A program made the position numbers and the translations under genes. Source: Cerasibacillus sp036516575 (GTDB taxonomy: Bacteria; Bacillota; Bacilli; Bacillales; Amphibacillaceae). From it: a DNA stretch of 64,000 nt. Where the stretch lies: NCBI RefSeq assembly GCF_036516575.1, contig NZ_DATBTY010000006.1, positions 62,001-126,000 on the forward strand, in the 5' to 3' direction. The notes under the pieces are model-generated. The model made no database searches. It was not told where the DNA came from and was given only the letters and a program-made list of their open reading frames with translations. Shown piece by piece: positions 26,898-37,289 of this stretch (the stretch's first letter is position 1; each line of letters begins with the position of its first letter).

Positions 26898-28064
26898 ATG
26901 AAATTATTTCATACGGCTGATTGGCATTTAGGAAAATTAGTACAAGGTGTTTATATGACAGAAGATCAACGTCATATTTTGCAACAATTTGTCCAAGCAG
27001 TTGAAGAGGAAAAACCGGATGCTGTCATTATTGCAGGTGATTTATATGATCGTTCAGTGCCTCCGACTGAAGCCATTCAACTACTTGATGAAGTGTTAAA
27101 TACGATTGTTTTAAAATTAGAGACGCCAGTCCTTGCGATTGCAGGAAATCATGATAGTCCAAGTCGGCTAGATTTTGGTAGTCGGTTAATGGAGGCAAAT
27201 GGCTTATTTATGGTGGGGCGCTTTTCAAAAGATTTAGAACCTATCATTTTACATGATACGTTCGGAGAGGTTCATTTTCATTTAGTACCTTATGTGGATC
27301 CAAGTGTTGTGCGCAATGAATTTGAAGATGATGAGATTCGCTCACATAATGACGCCATGCGGAAGATTGTGGAACATATTCAAGCGAAAATGAATCCATC
27401 TGCAAGACATGTCTTTGTTGGACATGCATTTGTCACACCATATGGAGAGAAAGAAGCGAACACAAGTGATTCCGAACGTCCATTGTCGATTGGCGGTTCA
27501 GAATATGTAGAAGCACGACATTTTGAATCATTCCACTATACAGCACTTGGGCATTTACATCAGGCGCATTATGTTCAAGAAGAAATGATCCGCTATGCTG
27601 GTTCTCCATTAAAATATTCCATTTCTGAAGAGCGCCATCAAAAAGGTTATTATGTCGTAGAATTAAATGGAACAGGCGATGTACAAGTTGAAAAGCGACT
27701 CTTTAAACCGATTCGTGATATGCGTACAGTAGAAGCAACAATGGTGGAACTTTTAAAGCATCCTGTAAATGAAGATTATGTGTTTATTAAACTACTAGAT
27801 GAAATGCCAGTTCTATCACCAATGGAAAAGGTTCGTTCTGTTTATCCGAATGCGATGCATGTTGAAAGAAAGTATTTTCAACTTGGATTAAATCAGGAGA
27901 AAAGCGATGTCATTGAACGGACGAAGATGTCAGATTTAGAGCTTTTCCGAGCATTTTATAAAGAGGTTAAAGGAACAGACGTCTCAGAGGAAACGGAAGC
28001 GATTTTTAAAGAAGTCCTTGATGCGTTTTTACAAGAAGAACGGGAACAAGTGCCAGTAAAATAA
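26898..28064 (+). CDS. sbcD: Exonuclease SbcCD subunit D
   Basis: A 388-residue Mre11-like calcineurin-fold nuclease that processes DNA hairpins and double-strand ends with SbcC. The metal motifs are in order: HTADWHLGK, AGDLYDR, AGNHDSPSR, FVGHAFV and ALGHLHQ. ATG 26898 follows AAGGAG. The sbcC start comes 15 bases after its stop. Confidence 0.95.
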   Translation: MKLFHTADWHLGKLVQGVYMTEDQRHILQQFVQAVEEEKPDAVIIAGDLYDRSVPPTEAIQLLDEVLNTIVLKLETPVLAIAGNHDSPSRLDFGSRLMEANGLFMVGRFSKDLEPIILHDTFGEVHFHLVPYVDPSVVRNEFEDDEIRSHNDAMRKIVEHIQAKMNPSARHVFVGHAFVTPYGEKEANTSDSERPLSIGGSEYVEARHFESFHYTALGHLHQAHYVQEEMIRYAGSPLKYSISEERHQKGYYVVELNGTGDVQVEKRLFKPIRDMRTVEATMVELLKHPVNEDYVFIKLLDEMPVLSPMEKVRSVYPNAMHVERKYFQLGLNQEKSDVIERTKMSDLELFRAFYKEVKGTDVSEETEAIFKEVLDAFLQEEREQVPVK

Positions 28065-28079
28065 GGGAGGGTGAAATAA

Positions 28080-31000
28080 GTGAGACCATTAAAATTAATG
28101 ATGCGAGCGTTTGGTCCGTATAAGGATCACGAAACGATTGATTTTAATGAACTAGGTGACCATCAATTATTTGTCATTTCTGGAAATACAGGTGCTGGAA
28201 AAACGACGATTTTCGATGCGATATGTTTCGCCTTATACGGTAGTGCGAGTGGTGAAGACCGGGAAAATCAAGCGATGCTCCGAAGTCAATTTGCCAACGA
28301 CGATATACATACATCAGTGGAGCTTCTATTTGAATTAAAAGGACGGACTTACCGGATTTTCAGGCAACTCGGTCATATTAAAAAAGGGAATAAAACGAAA
28401 ACCGGTGAACGATATGAATTTTTTGAACTCATTGACGGTGATGAAGTGCCATGTGTTGATCGCCAAATCGTAACGGAAATTAATGAAAAAGTGGAAGCTT
28501 TGATGGGATTAACGGAAGATCAATTTAAGCAAATCGTTATGCTCCCACAAGGTGAGTTCCGTAAATTATTAACATCAGAAACAGAAAATAAAGAAGCGAT
28601 TTTGCGACGCTTATTTAAAACGGAACCATATAAACAAATTGGCGAACAATTACGGATACGAAAAAAAATATTAGAACAATCTTATCAAACTGAAAAGCAA
28701 ACATGCGATCATTATATCCATCAGTTAGCCTCGTTACCAAATCGTGAAGAAAGTTTATTATTTCAGGTATTAAATGAAGACCATTATAATGTCCATCAAG
28801 TTTTAACCGGATTAAAAGCTGAACTAACCTATTATGAGCAAAAGATGGTTACCGATTTAGAAACTTATAAGACGATTGAAAAAGAACATCAACGTGCAAA
28901 TGAAACGTACTATAAGGTGAAAGCACTTCATGAAAAATTTGCTGAATATGAGGAAAAGAAAGAGCGTCTCAATCAATTGACAGTTGATCAAGAATTGTAT
29001 CAAACGAAGGAAAAAGAATTGGAAGCGGCTGAGCGTGCTCATAATATAGAACCGTATGAAAAGCAAGTATTGGATTGGAAAGCGGATATTCAACATAAAG
29101 CAACCACTTTAGAAAAAGCAACAACCCAATTAAATGAAGCGAAAGCTCACCATGAAAAAGTGGAAGAACATTATAAAGTTGAAGAAGGAAAAGCGAAAGA
29201 CCGTGAACAAGTAAAGCAACAGTTACATCGTTTACAAGAGTTTCTACCGACAGTTGAAGCGATGGAGGAAACGAAATCCAAGTTAAATCGCTTAAAACAA
29301 CAAGCTTTAAAGACCTATGAAAAGATTGAGCAAAATAAGGCGCAACGTAAACAAAAGCAGGAACAGATTGAAACAATCGAAAAAGCCGTGCAACAATTGG
29401 ATGAGGCGGTGAGTTCAATTGGGAAAAAAGAACAACACCGTACTCAACTTCGCGAACAACATCGTCTTTTAACAAAACATATCCAACACACCGAAAAGAA
29501 AAATCACTTAGAAACAGTTGGAAAAGAGCAAAAACAAACGTATTTAAAACAAAAAAGAGCTTATGAAACAATTGAAGAAACGTGGTTGAAAAATCAGGCT
29601 GGTATATTAGTTAGCCATTTACATGATGGTCAACCATGTCCCGTATGTGGGAGTGTTGAGCATCCGAATAAGGCGACATATGGAGAGCATTCTGTTACAA
29701 GAGAACAGTTAGATGAAGCGAAGCAATTATTAAAAGAAGTAGAAAATGCTTATCGAACAACACAAGTTGAATGGAAACAAAATCAAGCTGAGCTTAAAGA
29801 GATTGAAAAAGAAATTGTGACCGAATATAACATCTCTATTGAACATATTCCTACAGCACGCGAGCAAATTACAAAGCAAGGTAAAAAACTAAGTGAAGAC
29901 TTAGAGCGCCTAGAGCGAGCTCAAGCTGAACTAAAAACAAAGCGGCAGCATCTTGAAAAAGAAAAGCAACAGATTAGAGAACTTGAACAACAGAAAGAAC
30001 TGTTAGATAAAGTGTATCAAGAAGAACGCGACCAGTACACGAGTAAGAAAGCAACTTATACTGAACGACTTCGTGTTATACCAGAGGAGATGCGTTCACT
30101 GACAGCTCTAAGACAAGAAATGAATCAAGTAGAAAAGGCGAAACGAGTATTAGAAGAAGCTTGGGAACACGTACAGAAACAATTACAATTAGCAAAAGAA
30201 AAAGTGACAACGACAGAAGTGAATGTTAAGCATGCCCGTCAACAATTAAAAGAAGCGAAAGAAAAACATCAACAAGCAGAAGAGCAATTTGCATTAAAAT
30301 TAACGGAAGCTAAATTTCCATCAGTCACTGATTATCAAGATGCAAAGAGAGAGGCATCTGTTCGTCAAGAATTAAAAACAGTTATTGACCGTTATAAAGA
30401 AGAAGTCACAACGCTCACTAAACGGGTGGATGAATTAAAAGAACAGCTAAAAGATAAAGAGAGAGTGCCAATCGTTGCGTTGCAAGAAAAAGTGAAGCAA
30501 CTTAAAGAAAAATATGATGAAGCGTTTAACCAATTTAATGAAACAAAAGGATATTTACGAGATGGAAGACGGCATTATGAAATGATTGAACAGACGTATC
30601 AAAAAATACAAGAAATGGAAGTTCAACTAAGCCGTGTCGTTGATTTACATGATATGATACGTGGTCAAAATGATTCGAAATTATCATTTGAACGTTTTTT
30701 ACAGATCGAGTATTTAGAACAAATTATCGAAGCAGCTAATCAAAGACTCCGCCATTTATCCCAAGGGCAGTTTATGTTAATGCGTAGTGATCGCCAAGAA
30801 TCGCATGGCCGCCAAAGTGGCTTAGCACTTGATGTGTATGATGCGTACACAGGGCAAACCCGCGATGTAAAAACATTATCAGGTGGAGAGAAATTTAATG
30901 CTTCACTTTGCCTTGCGCTCGGCATGTCAGATGTCATTCAAAGTTTTCAAGGGAATATTTCTATTAAAACGATGTTTATTGATGAAGGGTTTGGCTCACT

Positions 31001-31172
31001 GGATGAGGAATCATTGCATAAAGCAATCGACACACTGATTGAACTCCAAGAATCAGGTCGTATGATTGGTGTTATTTCTCACGTAAAAGAGCTTAAATCA
31101 ATTTTCCCAGCTGTTTTAGAAGTGAAGAAAACAAAAGAAGGTCATAGTGAAGCGCAATTTATTACGAAATAA
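28080..31172 (+). CDS. sbcC: Exonuclease SbcCD subunit C
   Basis: A 1030-residue Rad50-like SMC ATPase. Walker A is SGNTGAGKTT near residue 35. Long coiled coils flank the zinc hook CPVCG near residue 519. The C-terminal signature TLSGGEKFNASLCLAL and Walker B MFIDEGFGSLDEES are at about 930-970. It starts at GTG 28080 after GGGAGG. It forms a DNA-end-processing complex with SbcD from the same operon. Confidence 0.96.
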   Translation: MRPLKLMMRAFGPYKDHETIDFNELGDHQLFVISGNTGAGKTTIFDAICFALYGSASGEDRENQAMLRSQFANDDIHTSVELLFELKGRTYRIFRQLGHIKKGNKTKTGERYEFFELIDGDEVPCVDRQIVTEINEKVEALMGLTEDQFKQIVMLPQGEFRKLLTSETENKEAILRRLFKTEPYKQIGEQLRIRKKILEQSYQTEKQTCDHYIHQLASLPNREESLLFQVLNEDHYNVHQVLTGLKAELTYYEQKMVTDLETYKTIEKEHQRANETYYKVKALHEKFAEYEEKKERLNQLTVDQELYQTKEKELEAAERAHNIEPYEKQVLDWKADIQHKATTLEKATTQLNEAKAHHEKVEEHYKVEEGKAKDREQVKQQLHRLQEFLPTVEAMEETKSKLNRLKQQALKTYEKIEQNKAQRKQKQEQIETIEKAVQQLDEAVSSIGKKEQHRTQLREQHRLLTKHIQHTEKKNHLETVGKEQKQTYLKQKRAYETIEETWLKNQAGILVSHLHDGQPCPVCGSVEHPNKATYGEHSVTREQLDEAKQLLKEVENAYRTTQVEWKQNQAELKEIEKEIVTEYNISIEHIPTAREQITKQGKKLSEDLERLERAQAELKTKRQHLEKEKQQIRELEQQKELLDKVYQEERDQYTSKKATYTERLRVIPEEMRSLTALRQEMNQVEKAKRVLEEAWEHVQKQLQLAKEKVTTTEVNVKHARQQLKEAKEKHQQAEEQFALKLTEAKFPSVTDYQDAKREASVRQELKTVIDRYKEEVTTLTKRVDELKEQLKDKERVPIVALQEKVKQLKEKYDEAFNQFNETKGYLRDGRRHYEMIEQTYQKIQEMEVQLSRVVDLHDMIRGQNDSKLSFERFLQIEYLEQIIEAANQRLRHLSQGQFMLMRSDRQESHGRQSGLALDVYDAYTGQTRDVKTLSGGEKFNASLCLALGMSDVIQSFQGNISIKTMFIDEGFGSLDEESLHKAIDTLIELQESGRMIGVISHVKELKSIFPAVLEVKKTKEGHSEAQFITK

Positions 31173-31255
31173 CATGAGAAAAATGTCATACATTAGACAT
31201 ACTATTCTTCAGTCTATTTTGTTAAGATAAGAAAGCATGGACTGGAGGAAACATC

Positions 31256-32362
31256 ATGGAAAAAAAGACATTAATTGATGAAGCACAGCAATTTCTCACT
31301 CATTTATATAAAGAATTAGGAAAAACAACTGAACAATTTGCTCATCGCTGGCGTGAAGTGGAGCATTCGATTGAATTAAATGGCTATTATGAACACACGT
31401 ATGAAGAACTTGTCTATGGTGCACGTGTCGCCTGGCGAAATTCTAATCGCTGTATTGGACGTCTCTTCTGGAATCAATTGAAAGTCATAGATGGAAGACA
31501 AGCAAGTACTTATGATGAGATTTTTCAATATCTTTTTGAACATATACGAATTGCGACAAATAATGGAAAAATTAAACCACTGATTACGATTTTTAGACCA
31601 GAATTAAATGGTAAAAAACAAGTCACCGTTTGGAATCATCAGCTCCTTCGCTATGCTGGCTATGAAACAGAGGGAGGGATTGTTGGAGATTCGGATTCAA
31701 TTGCGTTTACGCGCTTTTGTCAACAGCTCGGCTGGAAAGGAAACGGAACAGCCTTTGATATGTTACCACTTGTTGTTCAAATCGGGGATGAAGCACCTGA
31801 ATATCGGGAAATCCCGGAAGATATGATAATGGAGATACCGATAAAACATGAAGAGCATGATATTTTTGGAGATAGGGAAATAAAATGGTATGCCGTTCCG
31901 ATTATTTCTGATATGCGATTAGAAATTGGTGGCATCAACTATGTGGCAGCACCGTTTAATGGCTGGTATATGGGAACTGAGATTGGTGCACGGAATCTCG
32001 CAGATGAATCACGCTACAATCTACTCCCAACTGTTGCTAAACAGCTCGGTCTAAATACGAAACATCAACGGTCACTTTGGAAAGATGAAGCATTAGTCGC
32101 ATTAAATCAGGCGGTGCTTGATTCTTATAAAAAATATGGTGTCACCATCGTCGATCACCATACAGCAGCTGAACAATTCCGTGTGTTTGAACAAAAAGAA
32201 GAATCTGATGGTCGCCATGTAACAGGAAAGTGGTCATGGCTTGTTCCACCAATGGCTCCAGCGACGACACATATGTATTTTAAACCGTATGATAACGCGT
32301 TAGTAACGCCGAATTATTTTTATCAAAAAATGAAATATCCAGATGTTCAAAAGAATACGTGA
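31256..32362 (+). CDS. nos: Bacterial nitric-oxide synthase oxygenase
   Basis: A 368-residue stand-alone NOS oxygenase domain without a reductase module, as in Bacillus. It makes NO from arginine with a borrowed reductase. The haem-ligand Cys is C66 in AWRNSNRCIGR. The substrate/pterin region includes WYMGTEIGARN, and SLWKDEALVALNQAVLDSYKKYGVTIVDHH is intact. ATG 31256 follows GGAGG. It lies 84 bp after sbcC with its own terminator. Confidence 0.95.
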   Translation: MEKKTLIDEAQQFLTHLYKELGKTTEQFAHRWREVEHSIELNGYYEHTYEELVYGARVAWRNSNRCIGRLFWNQLKVIDGRQASTYDEIFQYLFEHIRIATNNGKIKPLITIFRPELNGKKQVTVWNHQLLRYAGYETEGGIVGDSDSIAFTRFCQQLGWKGNGTAFDMLPLVVQIGDEAPEYREIPEDMIMEIPIKHEEHDIFGDREIKWYAVPIISDMRLEIGGINYVAAPFNGWYMGTEIGARNLADESRYNLLPTVAKQLGLNTKHQRSLWKDEALVALNQAVLDSYKKYGVTIVDHHTAAEQFRVFEQKEESDGRHVTGKWSWLVPPMAPATTHMYFKPYDNALVTPNYFYQKMKYPDVQKNT

Positions 32363-32376
32363 AAAACGTTAAAATT

Positions 32377-32416
32377 AAAACGCAGTCTACTTCATTTGAA
32401 TTAGACTGCGTTTTGT
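32377..32416. terminator. Bidirectional terminator, nos / flavoprotein gene
   Basis: AAAACGCAGTCTA and TAGACTGCGTTTT form a 13-bp stem with A and T flanks between convergent genes. Confidence 0.9.
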
Positions 32417-32465
32417 TTTGAACAAGATGTGATTAAATTATATTCTGTTTATGTTTTGAAAGATT

Positions 32466-33566
32466 TTAATCGGGACTATACGCCAAACTATCTTCAGCTA
32501 CAGTAGGTGTAAGAAAAGTATGCTGACTTGCAGTATGTAAGTCGCGCCAGATTTGATTAATCTCTGAATGCTTCATAATTGCTTTCATTCCGATAAAACG
32601 GAATAGATTGTTAGCGCAAGTAAGCATTGTTGTAACAGCTCGCTTACAAACTGTACCAAATGCTCGTTGTTCATCTTCTGATAGGTCCTTATCAGAAACG
32701 TAGTCTTGCCAAATGTTTTTCACAGCATCATGAAAAGCCTGTTCGGCGTTTTTCCAACGTGCTGTTTCAGTTTCAATTTTATCCATCATGACTTCATATC
32801 GACTCGGTTTACCGTGTTGCCAGTTTGATTTATTTTGCTCTGTAAATGATACCACTTCTTCGATGAAATGTTTGCCGATTCCTAATGTAATCGCCGCAAA
32901 AGAAGCTTCTGAAAAAGGGAGAAATGGGAATTGATGAATCGGTAACCCGTATTCATTCTTTGTTTCAAAAATCGAAAACGCACGTATTTCTGGTACAAAC
33001 TGATTCGTAATACGAATCGTATGGCTACTCGTTTTTTCCAAACCAAAGGCATCCCAATCTTGTAAAACATCAACTTGATCCTTCTCAAAAATAAATGAGA
33101 TGAGCTTCGATTCATCTTTTACTTGACAAGTAGCCGTGAAAATCGAAGCGTAATCAGCACCACTACAATAAAACCATTCTCCGTTAATAGTATAGCCTCC
33201 GTCTGTACGTTCAGCGATGCCGGCTGGAAATCCACTCCCAGCGATGACTGCATCTTTCGGTTTATAATAAGTTTCTGCAGCTTCTTGGGTGAAGTTACTA
33301 GTAAACATCCCTCCGCCTGAACCGACTGTAACGAGCCAGCCAAAACTTCCATCGACATAGGAGGCATCTTGAAAGACGCGAACAGCTTCAGGTAATTCAA
33401 GTGCTTTTCCACCGAGGGACTTAGGAACAATCAGTTTAAATAATTGGTTGTCTATCATATATGAAAGGACAGTGTTTGGGATTGATGTTTGATCATGATG
33501 CTGATTCATTTCATTTCTAATCCATTGAACGGTTTCTCTGTTTAATAGTGACATATGATGATTCAT
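32466..33566 (-). CDS. Acyl-CoA dehydrogenase-fold flavoprotein (group D monooxygenase-like)
   Basis: 366 residues with the acyl-CoA dehydrogenase layout: FKLIVPKSLGGKALELPEAVRVFQDASYVDGSFGW near the N-terminus, then a helical C-terminal half. The catalytic Glu motif of true dehydrogenases (EGT) is absent. The C-terminus RDLHTASQHTFLTPTVAEDSLAY resembles HsaA/HpaB-type flavin-dependent monooxygenases instead. No flavin reductase is nearby. Substrate unknown. It starts at ATG 33566 or 33554. It is monocistronic and convergent with nos. Confidence 0.72.
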   Translation of the reverse strand: MNHHMSLLNRETVQWIRNEMNQHHDQTSIPNTVLSYMIDNQLFKLIVPKSLGGKALELPEAVRVFQDASYVDGSFGWLVTVGSGGGMFTSNFTQEAAETYYKPKDAVIAGSGFPAGIAERTDGGYTINGEWFYCSGADYASIFTATCQVKDESKLISFIFEKDQVDVLQDWDAFGLEKTSSHTIRITNQFVPEIRAFSIFETKNEYGLPIHQFPFLPFSEASFAAITLGIGKHFIEEVVSFTEQNKSNWQHGKPSRYEVMMDKIETETARWKNAEQAFHDAVKNIWQDYVSDKDLSEDEQRAFGTVCKRAVTTMLTCANNLFRFIGMKAIMKHSEINQIWRDLHTASQHTFLTPTVAEDSLAYSPD

Positions 33567-33832
33567 CCTTTATGAATTGGTTTCTTTTATTATAGCAAAT
33601 GATTACCTTCTTATTATAGGTTATGGGGATGAATAAGTAATAGTTAGATAGAGAACTTCACAAAAAATATCAATTAAGAAGGATTTTCGACATATATTAT
33701 CGAATATTAATATATAGGCAAATTATTCCACTAAACGCAAAAATTATTCTCCTAAGATAATTCAATAAAATGATTGCTAAGTACAATGTAAGTAAAGGTG
33801 AAAAAGAGTCGATAGAATAAAGGTGATGATTT

Positions 33833-36373
33833 ATGAAAGGGATTCGTTTATTTACGAAAAGAACGATTATCATCATGGTTACTGTGCTTATGCTTGTCAT
33901 AAGCACCGTTTCTTACACATTATCAACGCTAGCTGATGCAAAACAACAAGTAAAACAAGATATTACGGCCTTTTCTCGGGGCACATATGATATCTTGATA
34001 AGACCGCCACAGGCCCGAACCAATCTCGAAAAGCAACTTGGTTTAATTGAAGAAAACTATCTTGGAATCGGAAGCGGTGGTATAACGATAGACCAGTGGA
34101 AAGAAATAAAAAACCACCCACAAGTTGATATTGCGGCTCCTGTTGCTTCAATTGGCTTGTTTACCGCAAGATTACGTTCCTGGATGCTTGAAAAAACGGA
34201 AACATTGAAATACTATGAAGTCAACTACGAGACGAGTGATGGATTAAATACTTATACATATAACGAAGATACCTTTGTTTATGATTTTATCGATGACTTC
34301 GATGATGAAGATTTAGATTTACTTTGGTATCCTTCATCTTTTGAAGTAGGAAACAACTATCTCGATCATGTTGCGGCACTTTTTGCTTTTCCACCTTCTT
34401 ATCATCAAGTAGTAGCGATTGATTCAGAAGAGGAAGGGAGATTAGTGAATGATGATTTAAGCTTACTTGAAGGAATGGCTCGTAATCATCGGGCTTATAA
34501 AAGTGGAAAGCTGGCTATCCCAGTGCTGAGCTTGAAAGATGTCTCGGTACCCAATACGATTAAACTGACAATCGATGACTTACTTAAACCGACAGAAGAA
34601 GAGTTAAGAGAGTGGAAAAGTAAACATAAGGATGGGCTTGCCATTCGTACATTAGTCGAAATGCCTGCCGATTATGAGCAATTTTTGGATGAGTATATTC
34701 GTAAAAAACGTATGCACAACAATGAAGTCTATGTATTTCATGCCCATGATGGTCCTTCTCCTTTTGAAGATTACCCTTTTTTTGTTAATAAGGAAAAGAA
34801 ACTTGTCGCAGATGATGGTACGGGAAAGGGCGAAGGGTATTTAAGTGGATTTTATAGGAAATTTGGACAACGCATTGGCTATCAGCTTGACCCAGTCGTT
34901 TATAACATGGTAGATAACAAGAATCTGAGCATTAATCAGATGGGAATCGATGAGAATTATGGCGCGCCGATTTATAGAAAGATGACAGAAGTGGAATTTT
35001 TTGAAGTTGATGATGCAAATATTCCACTAAATGAAGATGATGCATTTGAATTTTCTCATGTAGGATTCTTTTCAATTGAAGAAAACCAAGATATGTTAGC
35101 GTCTTCCCCTTTAGGTATTTATGGGCGTGATATGCCATATTTGGCAACAGATTCATCAGTGAAACTTCATCCATCAGCTGTGCCGGGAAGTTTTATAACG
35201 ACACCTGCACACGGACTGATTTCGATTGATTGGGCGGAGAAAATAAAAGGTGAGGCTCCGATTGACGCGATTCGAGTTAAAGTTGCCGGAATTACTGGCT
35301 ATGATAAACGAGCGGCAACACTTATTCGTGAGTTAGCAGATGAATGGGAAGAAGCTGGTTTTACGGTTGATATTGTAGCAGGGGCATCACTTCAAGACCT
35401 CACCGTTGATGTTGAAGGAATTGGTAAAGTTGTTCAAATGTTTACGACGTTAGGAGCAGCAGATACGGTCATATCGAGTTGGAATGCGCTTCAAGTGCTT
35501 TTAACTTTATTATATGGTTTGGTAGCACTTACATTTGTCGGTTATTCATTTTCTAATTTACTTGTAGACCGTCAAAGAGATGAACAATTGCTAGCACAAC
35601 TCGGTTGGTCAGAAAAACTTATCCGCCGGGTTCGCTATAAAGAATGGATAACGATGTTAGGCATTCCTATTACTCTCGTGATGATTGGTTTTACCGTTTA
35701 TGGTATGTATATCAATGACTGGTTACCACTTATTTTATCAGCTGTGATTAGTATTATCTTTCTACTTTTACTTTTATTAGCCAGCTTCGTACAGAAAAAG
35801 AAAATACGACATCCTAAGAAACAAGGTAAAACGGTCGTTATGCAAAATATTCGTTTTTATAAATCAAGCATTATTGCCGCATGTATTCAGTTGTTTTTAA
35901 TGACGCTTTTGACATGTTTTCTACCATTCTTCTTAATACAAACGGTCGCAAATACGACACTCACAAGACTTGGTGCTTATGTACATGGCGAAGTTGAGGG
36001 GTTATTTTACCTTGTTATCGTCCTATTGTACGTGTTAAGTTTAACAACAGTCTATCAATCACTTAGCCGTATGTGGGAAACACGTCAGTCAGAAATTAAG
36101 CTTTTTCTATATCTCGGTTGGGAGAAAAAAGCAATCCGAAACTATTTTATAAAAGAAGTGCTTATATGGGCTGGATTATCGATAGGTTTCGGGTGGATTG
36201 TAAGCTCTATCATTATGTTCATATTTATTGAGACGACGCTAATAGCATTTATATCAGGAATCATTGGATTTTTATTCATTTTGGCTGTGACTATTGGCGG
36301 TTCGATTTATTCATTACATCGAACACAAGTAAAAGGAGGTGCTACAATTGGACATCAAGCTTCATCATGTTAA
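33833..36373 (+). CDS. FtsX-like ABC transporter permease, large (paralogue of 23644 gene)
   Basis: 846 residues: an N-terminal membrane segment, about 500 extracytoplasmic acidic residues, then about seven membrane segments. It shares the landmarks TYDILIRP and GGITIDQW...IAAPV with the permease at 23644, so the two arose by duplication. ATG 33833 follows AAAGGTGAT. The ATPase gene overlaps its 3' end. No small peptide gene precedes it. Substrate unknown. Confidence 0.82.
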   Translation: MKGIRLFTKRTIIIMVTVLMLVISTVSYTLSTLADAKQQVKQDITAFSRGTYDILIRPPQARTNLEKQLGLIEENYLGIGSGGITIDQWKEIKNHPQVDIAAPVASIGLFTARLRSWMLEKTETLKYYEVNYETSDGLNTYTYNEDTFVYDFIDDFDDEDLDLLWYPSSFEVGNNYLDHVAALFAFPPSYHQVVAIDSEEEGRLVNDDLSLLEGMARNHRAYKSGKLAIPVLSLKDVSVPNTIKLTIDDLLKPTEEELREWKSKHKDGLAIRTLVEMPADYEQFLDEYIRKKRMHNNEVYVFHAHDGPSPFEDYPFFVNKEKKLVADDGTGKGEGYLSGFYRKFGQRIGYQLDPVVYNMVDNKNLSINQMGIDENYGAPIYRKMTEVEFFEVDDANIPLNEDDAFEFSHVGFFSIEENQDMLASSPLGIYGRDMPYLATDSSVKLHPSAVPGSFITTPAHGLISIDWAEKIKGEAPIDAIRVKVAGITGYDKRAATLIRELADEWEEAGFTVDIVAGASLQDLTVDVEGIGKVVQMFTTLGAADTVISSWNALQVLLTLLYGLVALTFVGYSFSNLLVDRQRDEQLLAQLGWSEKLIRRVRYKEWITMLGIPITLVMIGFTVYGMYINDWLPLILSAVISIIFLLLLLLASFVQKKKIRHPKKQGKTVVMQNIRFYKSSIIAACIQLFLMTLLTCFLPFFLIQTVANTTLTRLGAYVHGEVEGLFYLVIVLLYVLSLTTVYQSLSRMWETRQSEIKLFLYLGWEKKAIRNYFIKEVLIWAGLSIGFGWIVSSIIMFIFIETTLIAFISGIIGFLFILAVTIGGSIYSLHRTQVKGGATIGHQASSC

Positions 36374-37022
36374 TAAATCATATGAAACAGGTGTCGAAAC
36401 AATTAACGTTTTAAAAGAAATTGATTTTACCGTTGCATCTGGGAGTTGGCTTACGATAACTGGTCCATCCGGTTCTGGTAAAACAACATTACTGCGACTT
36501 TTATCAGCTATTGAGCAAGCGGATCGTGGACAAGTGATAATTGGCGAACTTGATGCGATGACAGCACTTGAAGCAGAACGTCGCTCTTTTCGTCGGAAAT
36601 ATATCGGCTATATTTTTCAGGACTTTCAACTGTTTGATCAGTTCGATGTGCTTACGAATGTGATGATTCCTTTATTACCATACGAATCGAAAGCTGTTGT
36701 CAAAGAAAAGGCGGAACAATTGCTTGACATGGTTGGCCTTACGAATAGGAAAAATCATATGCCATCACAATTATCTGGTGGAGAAAAACAACGAACAGCC
36801 ATTGCTAGGGCCTTGATGAATGACCCACAGCTCATATTATGTGACGAACCAACAGGAAACCTAGATCTTAAAAATCGTGATCAGATTATGGCTATTTTAC
36901 AAGATATCCATAAAAAAGGCGCAACGATTGTCCTTGTCACACATGATTTAGAACTGACAAAACATGGTAATTTCCAATTTGAACTAAGAAATGGCGAAAT
37001 CGTGGATCGTATAATGAATTGA
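36348..37022 (+). CDS. ABC transporter ATP-binding protein (MacB/LolD type)
   Basis: A 224-residue ATPase: GPSGSGKTT, FQDFQLFDQ, LSGGEKQRTAIARAL, LILCDEPTGNLD and VTHD. TTG 36348 is the best start, with AAAGGAGG ending 8 bases upstream. It overlaps the permease frame by 26 bases, so the two are translationally linked and form one transporter. Confidence 0.88.
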   Translation: MDIKLHHVNKSYETGVETINVLKEIDFTVASGSWLTITGPSGSGKTTLLRLLSAIEQADRGQVIIGELDAMTALEAERRSFRRKYIGYIFQDFQLFDQFDVLTNVMIPLLPYESKAVVKEKAEQLLDMVGLTNRKNHMPSQLSGGEKQRTAIARALMNDPQLILCDEPTGNLDLKNRDQIMAILQDIHKKGATIVLVTHDLELTKHGNFQFELRNGEIVDRIMN

Positions 37023-37092
37023 AGAAGCTTCATCTTGAAATTTAATCGTCGATATGGCATAGTTATGATGAAGACAAATAAAAGATTCATTG

Positions 37093-37181
37093 TAGGGGTA
37101 CCAGTGTTTTGCTGGTTGAGATTGTATCCGTAAGATACTAACTCTTTGAACCTGATCTGGTTAATACCAGCGAAGGGAACA
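37093..37181 (+). promoter_or_regulatory. TPP riboswitch (THI box)
   Basis: The conserved THI-box blocks are in order: AGGGGTACCAG, GCTGGTTGAGAT, CTCTTTGAACCTGATCTGG and TTAATACCAGCGAAGGGAA. A terminator follows at 37214-37240. Thiamine pyrophosphate binding should stop transcription of the downstream thi transporter operon. Confidence 0.95.
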
Positions 37182-37213
37182 TGTGACACAACTATGTCTA
37201 TATATGTGTTCAT

Positions 37214-37240
37214 GCCCCTAGATTTTCTAGGGCTTTTTTT
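37214..37240 (+). terminator. Riboswitch-controlled terminator
   Basis: GCCCCTAGA-ttt-TCTAGGGC followed by seven T lies between the THI box and the thiY start, as expected for a transcriptional OFF switch. Confidence 0.88.
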
Positions 37241-37289
37241 ATGAATTCGTATCATTCCCTACGACTGAATCGAAAAAAGGGAGATTAAC

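Noticed and set aside
28969..29571. 200-residue frame antisense to sbcC
   Set aside because: The composition mirrors the charged coiled coil on the other strand; there is no ribosome site or family match.
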